From an uncultured Treponema sp. (GTDB lineage Bacteria > Spirochaetota > Spirochaetia > Treponematales > Treponemataceae), in assembly GCA_947166355.1 (NCBI GenBank), contig CAMVDX010000010.1, positions 1-64,000 of the forward strand: DNA of 64,000 bases, given 5' to 3'. The notes beneath the pieces are model-generated. The model saw only the letters and a list, made by a program, of their open reading frames with translations, did not search any database and had not been told where the DNA came from. Within the stretch, counting starts at the first letter, position 1; every line of letters starts with the position of its first letter. Both the position numbers and the translations under genes were made by a program. Shown piece by piece: positions 17,682 to 26,435 of this stretch.

Positions 17682-19634
17682 ATGAACATTTATGCGATGT
17701 CTGGCATTTTTTTTGACAACAGGCAGAGAATCAGTATAAAATTAGAGTATGATAAAGTCGGAAGGGAAGCATTGAGAAAGTTTGGTAACGGCACATCAGA
17801 ACAGACTCTATATGATAAAGCAGGACGTGTAACTGTTAAGACTCAGAAAAATGCCCGCGGAGATTTACTCTGGGGTGAGGGCTATGTGTACGGCAGTGAC
17901 GGTAAACGGACTGCAACGGTTGATAACCTCGGCCGGATTACTTTCTACGAATATAACAGTAAAGGACAACTCTCATCTGTTTATTATCCGTATACTCAGG
18001 AGATGATAAATACTCTTAAAGAAGAAGCTGAGGCTAACGGACTTACGACAACAGCTGAAGCAGGTGAGAATCGTTTTATTACTAACACAGAAAGAGCAGA
18101 ACTTGTTCCGCTTATGAACTCCATGCAGTACGGACTTGCCTATAACCTAACAAGCCTTCAGATTTTCATAAAAGAATCTTATGCCTACGACAAAAATGGC
18201 AACCGCACAACAAAAACTACCCCTTACGGAAAAATTGAATACACTTACGACAGGGAAAACTGCCTGCTTTCAAGCGGCTCTAAAGGTCAGACTTTCATAA
18301 ACTATACTTATGACGCAATGGGAAATCTCCTCACAGAAGAAAGTGCAAATAAAACAGTAAAATACGCCTATAACGCTCAGAACCGCCTGATTTACTGCGA
18401 AGTAACAGACAGAGCAAATAAGGAATATGCCCAGACAACCTATGCCTACGATGCATTCGGCAGACGTATTATTGTACAGGACAGGGGAGAAGCCGCAATC
18501 CGTACCCTTTACGATGGACTAACCTTTGACATCATTAAGCAGGGACCGACCTTCGCAAACGGCCAGTTCACAGATTCAGGCAGCGGCATAAAGTTCAGCA
18601 GCACCGGCCGCCCGACCGGAGACCGCTACCGCTACTTAGGCGACGAAGACAAAAAAGACGGCAGCCGCTACTTCTATCTGGACGAGGGAACTTACAAAAA
18701 TGTAAGCACTCGTTACCGCGGCGAACGCACAACAATAAACGTAAACGGAACACTAGCTGCCCAGACCACAACCGAAGGAACAGATTACTTTTCAACCGAC
18801 TTACTCGGAAGTATCCGTTCAACAACCGATGTCTACGGCGCACAGAAATCAAACTACACCTACGACGCTTTCGGCTCCCTAATTCAGGGCAGACTAAACG
18901 GCACTACAGACCACGGCTACCTGGGCAAACAGCACGACACAACAAGCCGCCTCTACAACTACGGCTACCGCGACTACAAACCGCAGACTGCCCGTTTTAC
19001 TACCCTCGATCCAATCCGCGACGGCCACAATTGGTTTTCCTACTGCAACGGCGACCCGATTAATTTTGTGGATTTGTGGGGGTTGGAAGCGAGTGATATA
19101 GTTGCTATAGAAACTTTAGTGGTTATTCTTAGAGAAAATGATGGCTATAGTGATTCGTTTAATTCAGATAGGTATATTTACAAAGATTATGGTAATGGAA
19201 GACAACTTGTTTATCATGATAGAGTTACTGCAAATGCACGAAGCGAGGCATTTGCAAAAGAACATGATGGTTTTACCGAACCAGATGGCGTATATGGATA
19301 TACATTTGAAGGTGGTAGCTTAGTAAAACAAGCAGATGGTACTTATAATTCAAATAAATTTAAGAATGTTATTCGTCATACGACAAATGATCCGAATATA
19401 CCTGAAGATATAAGAGAGAAAATAAATACTGGTGATTTTTATGATCATGCAAATCAATTTAAAGATAAAGACAAACCTTACAATAGTGGTCAAAATCCCG
19501 GTTCTGCAGGTTGTACTATCGGAAGTGGAGGTCAAGCACATCATGATGAATATATGGAGATTTTGATGCAAGGTGTTGAAGATGTTTCAACTATGAAGAG
19601 AGTTATTCATTCTTATTCAAATGGACTTAAATAA
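17682..19634 (+). CDS. Orphan rhs 3' cassette 1 with L,D-transpeptidase-like tip
   Basis: A 650-codon frame whose first ten or so residues are unrelated to RHS. From about 17708 it repeats the main RHS protein from FDNRQRISIKLEYDKVGRE to the core end DLWGLE, with long stretches of near-identical DNA. It has no signal peptide, no YD repeats before this point and only a weak ribosome site, so it is probably a silent recombination donor. The unique tip of about 180 residues shows EPDGVYGYTF, then a His (IRHTTNDP, residue 566) and a Cys in NPGSAGCTIGSGG (residue 611). This recalls the product-template, His and GC motifs of L,D-transpeptidase-like folds. The RHS-core assignment is firm; the enzyme class is tentative. 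Confidence 0.75.
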   Translation: MNIYAMSGIFFDNRQRISIKLEYDKVGREALRKFGNGTSEQTLYDKAGRVTVKTQKNARGDLLWGEGYVYGSDGKRTATVDNLGRITFYEYNSKGQLSSVYYPYTQEMINTLKEEAEANGLTTTAEAGENRFITNTERAELVPLMNSMQYGLAYNLTSLQIFIKESYAYDKNGNRTTKTTPYGKIEYTYDRENCLLSSGSKGQTFINYTYDAMGNLLTEESANKTVKYAYNAQNRLIYCEVTDRANKEYAQTTYAYDAFGRRIIVQDRGEAAIRTLYDGLTFDIIKQGPTFANGQFTDSGSGIKFSSTGRPTGDRYRYLGDEDKKDGSRYFYLDEGTYKNVSTRYRGERTTINVNGTLAAQTTTEGTDYFSTDLLGSIRSTTDVYGAQKSNYTYDAFGSLIQGRLNGTTDHGYLGKQHDTTSRLYNYGYRDYKPQTARFTTLDPIRDGHNWFSYCNGDPINFVDLWGLEASDIVAIETLVVILRENDGYSDSFNSDRYIYKDYGNGRQLVYHDRVTANARSEAFAKEHDGFTEPDGVYGYTFEGGSLVKQADGTYNSNKFKNVIRHTTNDPNIPEDIREKINTGDFYDHANQFKDKDKPYNSGQNPGSAGCTIGSGGQAHHDEYMEILMQGVEDVSTMKRVIHSYSNGLK

Positions 19635-20519
19635 ATGAAAAAAAATATATTATTTTGTTTTTTATTATTGTTAATAAATTTATCCTTGTTTTCACAAAAT
19701 TTTTCTTTGAACGGAATTTATCCGTTCATAGTAGATAGCGGTTTAGATGGTATAGAAATAAAAGGTAATCAATTTATCTACAAATTTTATTATTATGACT
19801 ATCTGCCTGATAAAGCTATAGATTATTCATTTATTCATATTGATGGAATGCCATTCTTAAAATTCAGTGAACCATTTTTAGTTGAAGTTTCTCCAAAATA
19901 TCGATACGAAAATGAAAAAGATTTTAAGATGGATGATAAAATGCTTCTTCTTGCAGGACAGCGAAATGGTAAAGCTTTTATTATCGGAACTACAACCGGT
20001 TTTATAGAGGAATATCCTTCTACTGAACCAGCTTTTATCGAAAGTACAGGAAGGAGCTACAAAGACGCATCGTCAACACTTGTAGAGGGGAAAACAGTTT
20101 ATGCCATAGACAACTTGTGTAAAACGGCTGCCGATACTCCATGGGTAGAAGCTGCTGCTGGTTATGGAATTGGGGAATCGTTTGTAATAGAGAACTCTTG
20201 GAATAAGTACTATCCATATTTATTAATAATGAATGGTTATATTTCCTATAAAAAGCCTTATTTATATAAACAGAATGGTCGTATTAAAGAAATTAAAGTT
20301 ACCGGATTAAAGAGTGGAAATGAACAGATTGTTACTGTATTAGATACTCCTCATCCGCAGACGGTAGACATTTCTTTTATAAAAGAGGCAGAAGATATAA
20401 AAATTACAATTGTCTCCGTTTACGAAGGAACCAAATATGAAGATACCTGTATTAATTATATGGTAACTTTCCAAGATGAAGTTATTCCTTATGAAAACAG
20501 TATTGGAGAAAATGAATAA
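19635..20519 (+). CDS. Secreted presumed immunity protein with NADase-type glycan-binding-like domain
   Basis: A 294-residue product starting on the base after the cassette 1 stop. The signal peptide is MKKNILFCFLLLLINLSLFSQ. An N-terminal beta-rich domain is followed from about residue 170 by PWVEAAAGYGIGESFVIEN and a discoidin-like beta sandwich ending in YEGTKYEDTCINYM. The WVEG..G.GIGE pattern recurs in the gene at 20691. I associate it with the 'NADase-type glycan-binding' domain, known from memory rather than a search. The family is probably secreted and periplasmic. Protection against the cassette 1 tip is inferred from position only. Confidence 0.6.
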   Translation: MKKNILFCFLLLLINLSLFSQNFSLNGIYPFIVDSGLDGIEIKGNQFIYKFYYYDYLPDKAIDYSFIHIDGMPFLKFSEPFLVEVSPKYRYENEKDFKMDDKMLLLAGQRNGKAFIIGTTTGFIEEYPSTEPAFIESTGRSYKDASSTLVEGKTVYAIDNLCKTAADTPWVEAAAGYGIGESFVIENSWNKYYPYLLIMNGYISYKKPYLYKQNGRIKEIKVTGLKSGNEQIVTVLDTPHPQTVDISFIKEAEDIKITIVSVYEGTKYEDTCINYMVTFQDEVIPYENSIGENE

Positions 20520-20611
20520 TTAAGGGATGTTGCGGAGCCATTTATGGAAAATAGAACGCCCTCACTAGAAAGGGTGATGGGCAACGAAGTGCACGCGTAT
20601 GGTTAGACTAA

Positions 20612-20701
20612 GAATTTGAAGACTTCCTAAAACGTAATAATATTAAGTCTGGAGATATAATAAAAGGATCAATAAAGGAGGATGTATATTTTGGACCATA
20701 G
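20612..20701 (+). pseudogene. Remnant C-terminal tail of a lost RHS toxin tip
   Basis: An open stretch of 29 codons beginning GAATTTGAAGAC and ending at TAG 20699-20701 encodes a plausible protein tail (EFEDFLKRNNIKSGDIIK, ending VYFGP). A stop lies just upstream in the same frame and there is no start. It overlaps the start of the next gene in another frame, exactly as toxin tips abut immunity genes elsewhere in this locus. I read it as the leftover end of a deleted cassette whose immunity gene survives. The preceding 20520-20611 holds nothing I recognise. Confidence 0.4.
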
Positions 20702-21533
20702 AAAAGATTTGTTTATTATTCGATATTTGTTTATTTTATTTGTTGCTTTGTTTAGTTCATTAAAATTATATGCAAAGGAATATGTTTTTGAAGATATAGA
20801 ATGGATAACAACTCTGTCAGAGAATTATTCATTTACGAATGGTATTTATTGCGAATCAATTTGTGACTTAAATGAAAACTGGACCGAGTTAAAAGGAAAA
20901 TATAGAATTTATGAAGAAAACTCTTATTTAATGGCGGAAATACAGTTTAAGGACTTTACGTCAAAATACTTTGTTTTCTCAGCAAATGATAAGCATTTAA
21001 TTCTGTATGATACTTATAGAAATAAACAGATTGAATGTACTAATTCAAAATATCATATAGATGAACCTTGGATCTGGCCAATTTCACAGTGTGCAGCATC
21101 ATCGTTCTTGGTTGAAAAACTAAAAAATGATTTAGTAGAGTATAAACCCGAAAATTTAACAGATAAAGATATCTCGAAGAATTGGGTTGAAGGAACAGAA
21201 GGGCTAGGAATAGGTGAGTCATTTACGATAAAAAATGATATTTTGCCAGCCAGAAAATTCTATATCATTAATGGCTTTTTTTGTCCTGATAAAACGTCTT
21301 TATTTTATTCTAACGGTAGGGTCAGAAAATTATTAATGGAATGTTTAAGTTCAAATGGAGTTATATGTAAAAAGGAGGAAATCATTCTTGAAGATGCAGG
21401 TAAACTTCAAGAAATTGATACAAAAGGAAAATATGATTTTATAACATTTACAATTATGGAAGTATATCCTGGTATGCAATATCAAGATACTGCTATATCA
21501 TCCATATTCGTAGATGGATTAAGTGCATTATAA
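20691..21533 (+). CDS. Exported presumed orphan immunity protein (NADase-type glycan-binding-like domain)
   Basis: A 280-residue product. AAGGAGG occupies 20675-20681 and directly abuts ATG 20682, too close to serve it, so TTG 20691 (nine bases away) is the likelier start. The signal segment is LFIIRYLFILFVALFSSLKLYA. From about residue 165 comes NWVEGTEGLGIGESFTIKN and a domain like that of the protein at 19635, ending YPGMQYQDTAISSIFVDG. Its toxin partner appears lost except for the remnant overlapping its 5' end, so it may be a retained immunity gene against toxins of relatives. Confidence 0.6.
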   Translation: MDHRKDLFIIRYLFILFVALFSSLKLYAKEYVFEDIEWITTLSENYSFTNGIYCESICDLNENWTELKGKYRIYEENSYLMAEIQFKDFTSKYFVFSANDKHLILYDTYRNKQIECTNSKYHIDEPWIWPISQCAASSFLVEKLKNDLVEYKPENLTDKDISKNWVEGTEGLGIGESFTIKNDILPARKFYIINGFFCPDKTSLFYSNGRVRKLLMECLSSNGVICKKEEIILEDAGKLQEIDTKGKYDFITFTIMEVYPGMQYQDTAISSIFVDGLSAL

Positions 21534-21735
21534 TTTTTTAAGTAATATTTTCAGAAAATAAATGAATTACAAGAATCAATGATAAAATATGTAATTATGG
21601 CTCAAATTGATTATTCCGCGTGAAAAGCACCGCCAAATTTAAAATTCGGCTCCGGCAATTCACGCAGAAAGCTCCTTTAAAACGTGGAGGTATAAGATTG
21701 TAATTCAGGAGTATGACAAAGTCGGAAGGGAAGCA

Positions 21736-23547
21736 TTGAGAAAGTTTTGTAACGGCACATCAGAACAGACTCTATATGATAAAGCAGGACGCGAAACTGT
21801 TAAGACTCAGAAAAACAGCCGCGGCGAGCTGTTGTGGGGAGAGGGGGATGTTTACGGCAGTGACGGCAAACGTACTGCAACGGTTGATAACCTCGGACGA
21901 ATTACATTCTACGAATACAACAGTAAAGGACAACTCAGTGCAGTTTACTATCCTTATACCGACGAGATGATTAGGAATCTGAAGGCGGAATCTGAAACAA
22001 ACGGGCTTGCCACAACAGCTGAAGCAGGTGAGAATCGTTTTATTACGAGCACAGAAAAAGCCGACCTTGTTCCGCTTCTAAACTCCATGCAGTACGGACT
22101 TGCCTATAACCTAACAAGCCTCCAGGTTTTCATAAAAGAAAGTTATGCCTACGACAGAAACGGCAACCGCACTGTAAAAACAACCCCTTACGGAAAAATT
22201 GAATACACTTATGACAGGGAAAACTGCCTGTTGACTAGCAGCTCAAAAGGACAGACTTTCATAAACTATACTTATGACAGAATGGGAAATCTCCTCACAG
22301 AAGCAAGTGCAAATAAAACAGTAAAATATGCTTATAACGCTCAGAACCGCCTGATTTACTGCGAAGTAACAGATAGAGCAGCAAAAGAGTATTCTCAGAC
22401 AACCTATGCCTACGATGCATTCGGCCGCAGAATTCTTGTTCAAGACAAAGGTGAAGCTGCTTTGAGAACTCTTTACGATGGTCTTACCTTTGACATCATT
22501 AAGCAGGGACCGACCTTTGCAAGCGGCCAGTTCACTGATTCAGGCAGCGGCATAAAGTTCAGCAGCACCGGCCGCCCGACCGGAGACCGCTACCGCTACT
22601 TAGGCGACGAAGACAAAAAAGACGGCAGTCGCTATTTCTATCTCGACGAGGGAACCTACAAAAATGTAAGCAGCCGCTACCGCGGCGAACGCACCACAAT
22701 AAACGTAAACGGCACCCTCGCCGCCCAGACCACCTCGGATGGAACAGACTATTTTTCAACCGACCTCTTAGGTAGCGTTACATCAATTACCGATACCTAC
22801 GGCGCACAGAAATCTTCTTATATCTACGATGCCTTCGGTTCTCTCATACAGGGCAACCTCACCGACACCACCGATCACGGCTACCTGGGCAAACAGCAAG
22901 ACCCGACAAGTCACCTTTACAATTACGGATACCGCGACTACAAACCGCAGACTGCCCGTTTTACCACCCTCGATCCAATCCGCGACGGTAACAACTGGTT
23001 CTCCTATTGCAATAACGATCCTGTAAACTTTATAGACTTCTGGGGGTTGGAATTGATATTAATTCTTGACAAAGATAATTTGACTTTGGATATACTCTAT
23101 AAGGAAGATGGTAAAATTCAAGATGTAATGCATGTAAAAGGAGATAATGGTAATCTTGAAAAATCACCAATTACTACGGCCGTAAAAAGTCATGATAATT
23201 CAACTGATATCGATAAAGGAAGAGAAACTGATTATGGTAGTAATCCCAAACGAATGCCAGATGGAGAATGGAATATAACAGGAATAGAGAAGAATCCAAA
23301 GTCAAATCCTGCTTTTGGGGAATTTTGGTTAACGACAGATGCTTGGCAATATGAACCTTATCCAGATGGTAGCTTAAAAAAAGGACAAGGTTATGATATC
23401 CATTTAACTCCATTTACTAATACTAACGGTTGTTTAGGTATACATGATAAGATATTAATGAATAAACTTATTGAACTATATTGTAAAAATGAAGAAAGAG
23501 AACCAGGAACTTCAAAATTAAAGGTTTATTCCAATAAAACTAAATAA
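21736..23547 (+). CDS. Orphan rhs 3' cassette 2 with L,D-transpeptidase-like tip
   Basis: RHS similarity begins abruptly near 21711 (GAGTATGACAAAGTCGG) without an ATG. The frame can be read from TTG 21736; an ATT at 21696, seven bases after GGAGG, is the only codon with a ribosome site. No signal peptide is present. The RHS part runs to DFWGLE and is near-identical in blocks to the main gene and cassette 1. The tip of about 165 residues has MPDGEWNITG, FGEFWLTTDA and DIHLTPFTNTNGCLGIHD (His 556, Cys 566). This order matches the YkuD-type L,D-transpeptidase plan, in which a PxGxYxI strand precedes an IHG...GCI site. Such enzymes act on peptidoglycan. Probably a silent donor cassette. Confidence 0.75.
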   Translation: MRKFCNGTSEQTLYDKAGRETVKTQKNSRGELLWGEGDVYGSDGKRTATVDNLGRITFYEYNSKGQLSAVYYPYTDEMIRNLKAESETNGLATTAEAGENRFITSTEKADLVPLLNSMQYGLAYNLTSLQVFIKESYAYDRNGNRTVKTTPYGKIEYTYDRENCLLTSSSKGQTFINYTYDRMGNLLTEASANKTVKYAYNAQNRLIYCEVTDRAAKEYSQTTYAYDAFGRRILVQDKGEAALRTLYDGLTFDIIKQGPTFASGQFTDSGSGIKFSSTGRPTGDRYRYLGDEDKKDGSRYFYLDEGTYKNVSSRYRGERTTINVNGTLAAQTTSDGTDYFSTDLLGSVTSITDTYGAQKSSYIYDAFGSLIQGNLTDTTDHGYLGKQQDPTSHLYNYGYRDYKPQTARFTTLDPIRDGNNWFSYCNNDPVNFIDFWGLELILILDKDNLTLDILYKEDGKIQDVMHVKGDNGNLEKSPITTAVKSHDNSTDIDKGRETDYGSNPKRMPDGEWNITGIEKNPKSNPAFGEFWLTTDAWQYEPYPDGSLKKGQGYDIHLTPFTNTNGCLGIHDKILMNKLIELYCKNEEREPGTSKLKVYSNKTK

Positions 23548-23564
23548 AAATTGAGGCGATGTAT

Positions 23565-24755
23565 ATGAAAAAAATAAAAACTGTTTTTTTGATACATATA
23601 ATTATACGTTGTATGTGTTTGTTTTCAAATTCTCCAAAAGATTTATATCCATCATTATTCATTAATTGTGAAAGACTTATCTTTGCAAAACCCAGCCTGC
23701 AATCTAATGAAATATTTTATTGTTATACTGAGTTTAACAATAAACAGCGATATTTAAGATTTATCGGGTTAAAAGAGAATGTAATTAGTTACAACATACA
23801 ATTACGACTAGATGTCGATCCAGATGTTTTGGAATACATCAAAATAGATGATAATGCACTACGTTTTATTGTAAATGGAATTGAGGGAATGGAGGACTAT
23901 TATCTAAATTTACAAGACGGAAGTTATAAGATAATAAATAAAAAAACACATGAAGAGTTTTGGAAAGAATTCGGAAGAGTGCCATTTAAGAAGGATTTTA
24001 TCAATTCAACAGGTGAAGTAGTAGTTTTATCTCCTTTTTCAATAAGAATCAACAATATAGAAAAGCAAGGTATCTTTAGTAAACAAGAAAACCAATATTT
24101 TTTTGCGACAGATGAAAAAAAATACATAGTTTTATTTACAAGCCTTTATAATACAAATTTTTTGTTTTTAGTTGATAAATCTTCCGATAATAAGCCTCTC
24201 TATTGCAATGATACACAATTATTTTACCAATCTTCTCTTGTAGAATATGCAGAATCTCCAAAACTGAAAGGTGTTCAAATAAAAAATGTCGAAGATTATA
24301 TTACTGAAATTGATTCAAAAAAAAGAAGAGTAGAATTTAAGCCTTCAGACACTTTTGATTTAACTGGAACTCCATGGGCTGTAAATTCTAAATCAGAATA
24401 TAAAAATATTACTATAAGGGTTCCAGAGTTTAATAGAAAATCTTTTCCTATAAAGTATTTAATTTTTGTAAATGGTTTTGTTAATGCAGAAAAGTCTTAT
24501 TTATTTAATCAAAACTCTAGAGTTAAAGGAATGAAAATAGAAACAAAATCGTTTTCCTTTGAAACAGAATTAGAAGATAGTGGTAATCTTCAATTGGTAA
24601 AATTACCTGAAGATTTGGCAGATGAAGAGATCATTGTAAGAGTATTAAGTAAATATGACGGAACAAAATATTCAGATATTGTATTATCAGGAATATATTA
24701 TTTTGTTCCATTAAAATTAAATCAAACAAGGGACGGGACTATTGAGGAATCTTAA
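23565..24755 (+). CDS. Exported presumed immunity protein for cassette 2
   Basis: A 396-residue product. TTGAGG ends only two bases before ATG 23559, so I prefer ATG 23565 (MKKIKTVFLIHIIIRC). An N-terminal signal segment is followed by a long beta-rich domain. From about residue 265 comes LTGTPWAVNSKSEYKNITIRV, then VLSKYDGTKYSDIVLSGIYYF, a diverged relative of the discoidin-like domain in the proteins at 19635 and 20691. The 3' end overlaps the frame of the last orphan cassette. The immunity role is inferred from position and exported topology. Confidence 0.55.
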   Translation: MKKIKTVFLIHIIIRCMCLFSNSPKDLYPSLFINCERLIFAKPSLQSNEIFYCYTEFNNKQRYLRFIGLKENVISYNIQLRLDVDPDVLEYIKIDDNALRFIVNGIEGMEDYYLNLQDGSYKIINKKTHEEFWKEFGRVPFKKDFINSTGEVVVLSPFSIRINNIEKQGIFSKQENQYFFATDEKKYIVLFTSLYNTNFLFLVDKSSDNKPLYCNDTQLFYQSSLVEYAESPKLKGVQIKNVEDYITEIDSKKRRVEFKPSDTFDLTGTPWAVNSKSEYKNITIRVPEFNRKSFPIKYLIFVNGFVNAEKSYLFNQNSRVKGMKIETKSFSFETELEDSGNLQLVKLPEDLADEEIIVRVLSKYDGTKYSDIVLSGIYYFVPLKLNQTRDGTIEES

Positions 24756-25578
24756 AAATATCACGAAATCAAAAATCGTACTCTATGATAAAAGCGTTTT
24801 GTTTACAGTAAAAAAACAGAGAAACAACCGCTACCACTACCTCGACAAGCAGCACGACACAACAAGCCACCTTTACAATTACGGATACCGCGACTATAAT
24901 CCACAAACCGCAAGATTCACCACCCTCGACCCAATCCGCGACGGCCACAACTGGTTCTCCTACTGCAACGGTGATCCTGTGAATTTTATTGATCTCTTAG
25001 GTTTAATTCAGAATCAAGTAGCATCAATTTATACAATGCAAGGCAAGGAATGGAAAGATATTCCGTTGAAAGAATGTACAGCTACAATAGAGACTGCGGG
25101 TTGTGCAGTAATATGTATATCAAATATGCTAGAAAAATCGCCTTTAGAGATTAATAAAACTTATGTATCAAAAGGAGATATACAATGGGATAGAATTGCA
25201 AAAGATATTGGTGCTGAATTAAAAGTTGAAAATACATCTTTTACTAAGAGGGATTTTTATCAACAAGCGTCTGATACAGATTATTATTATACAACTTTTA
25301 TTAATGTAAATTGGAATGATGCTAATTCAGACCATTGGGTAATTTTAAATGGAATGACCACCATTAATGGCAAAGACTATTGTATAATTACACCATCTTC
25401 AGATAATGATTGGGTTATTACGAATAATACTATAAAAATAAAGAATGGTGTGTATTATTATGATGCGTATGGAAATAACAGATTAGGAAAAGGTTGGATA
25501 AATGAGAATGGGCAAGTATTAATTCCTATAGATCAGGTAAAAAGATATGTTTCATTTAGTTTTAAGTGTACTAAGTAA
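24742..25578 (+). CDS. Orphan rhs 3' cassette 3 (very short RHS core) with C39-like tip
   Basis: RHS-core similarity starts near 24826 and keeps only about 60 residues (YHYLDKQHDTTSHLYNYG to FIDLLGL). The frame opens at a TTG inside the preceding gene with no convincing ribosome site, so it is probably not expressed alone. The tip carries Cys 121 in TAGCAVICISNML, His 198 in DHWVILNGM and a following ITPSSDND, parallel to the Cys, His and SPTS order at the end of the full-length RHS protein. The family is therefore probably the same papain-like (C39-like) fold, with low overall identity between the two tips. Confidence 0.65.
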   Translation: MRNLKNITKSKIVLYDKSVLFTVKKQRNNRYHYLDKQHDTTSHLYNYGYRDYNPQTARFTTLDPIRDGHNWFSYCNGDPVNFIDLLGLIQNQVASIYTMQGKEWKDIPLKECTATIETAGCAVICISNMLEKSPLEINKTYVSKGDIQWDRIAKDIGAELKVENTSFTKRDFYQQASDTDYYYTTFINVNWNDANSDHWVILNGMTTINGKDYCIITPSSDNDWVITNNTIKIKNGVYYYDAYGNNRLGKGWINENGQVLIPIDQVKRYVSFSFKCTK

Positions 25579-25600
25579 ATTATTAAGGAGTATGAGAAAA

Positions 25601-26257
25601 ATGAAAAAACAAATAGTAATACTTGTAATTATTTTTGCTGCTTTACAATGTTTTTGCGAAGAGAAACGATTTCAACCACTTAGAAATAATGAGTCTTTTT
25701 CGTTAGATTATTCTAGTACATTACAGGTTTTTAGAAAAACAGATAATAGCTATGATTTCTATTGTAATATAGAAACAGATTGGGGAATGTACCAACTGTC
25801 TAAAGATAAACGTCAGTTACTTGTCTTTGAATACAAAGAAAAAATGTTTTATCTTTTAGATGGAGAAACAGGTGTATATAAACCATTTATAAAAAAACCT
25901 CTTAATGCAAGAACTTCATTTGATTTTAATTATATTATCTGGGAGAAAGAGTTTGATTCTTCAAAAGATAGATCTAAAATGCCTGTTATTGTCATAACAA
26001 GCTTAAAAGATGATAAGGATCTTTTTGAAATATCATGGGAAGAACTGAATCAAGATTATAAAGAGGACTATTCTTTTGGCTATCATTTTATTCGTTCAAA
26101 TGAACCTGAATATGATTTTTTTGTTTATGCAAAAGGGGAAGGTGCAGGTAATTATTTAGGCTTTATGAAAATCAATAGTGCCAATAAAGTTATAAAGAAG
26201 TTTTATAGGAATGAAATCCCTAAGCAGGACTATCCGCCAGAATGTTATGGTATGTAA
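25601..26257 (+). CDS. Exported presumed immunity protein for cassette 3
   Basis: A 218-residue product. AAGGAG (25585-25590) is one base from ATG 25592 but ten from ATG 25601, so I use the latter. The N-terminus MKKQIVILVIIFAALQCFCEE is a signal peptide, with lipidation at either Cys uncertain. The rest is beta-rich, with no family I know. It is the last gene of the rhs array, followed by an inverted repeat and a terminator. Confidence 0.55.
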   Translation: MKKQIVILVIIFAALQCFCEEKRFQPLRNNESFSLDYSSTLQVFRKTDNSYDFYCNIETDWGMYQLSKDKRQLLVFEYKEKMFYLLDGETGVYKPFIKKPLNARTSFDFNYIIWEKEFDSSKDRSKMPVIVITSLKDDKDLFEISWEELNQDYKEDYSFGYHFIRSNEPEYDFFVYAKGEGAGNYLGFMKINSANKVIKKFYRNEIPKQDYPPECYGM

Positions 26258-26319
26258 AAACTAGCTCGCCTTATAAGATTAAGATATTTGACCAGCTAGG
26301 GTGTTCTTCCAGTTTGTCC

Positions 26320-26372
26320 GGTCTGTCGAAAGCCCTTACATATTATGTAAATTGATTTCGACAAACCAGACC
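26320..26372. repeat. Inverted repeat, REP-C-like, with inner palindrome
   Basis: GGTCTGTCGAAA (320-331 of the 26 kb block) faces TTTCGACAAACCAGACC (356-372), and TTACATA/TATGTAA forms a second small palindrome in the loop. The TCGAAA core resembles REP-C at 42143, 39150 and 53585. It lies between the rhs array and its terminator. Confidence 0.6.
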
Positions 26373-26405
26373 TTTATAGTTGTATGAATGAGATTAAGGA
26401 AGCGT

Positions 26406-26435
26406 GGGGGAGTGTTTTTTTTCCCCTGTTTTTTT
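26406..26435 (+). terminator. Terminator of the rhs locus
   Basis: GGGG(G)A faces TCCCC across a T-rich loop, followed by TG and a run of seven T (to 26435). On the + strand this is a standard Rho-independent layout. It overlaps the last codon of the minus-strand GTPase gene, and would separate the two convergent units. Confidence 0.6.

Noticed and set aside
20520..20611. Group II intron 3' end
   Set aside because: A stretch with GTGCACGCGTATGGTT looked intron-like, but no domain V hairpin or reverse transcriptase was found.
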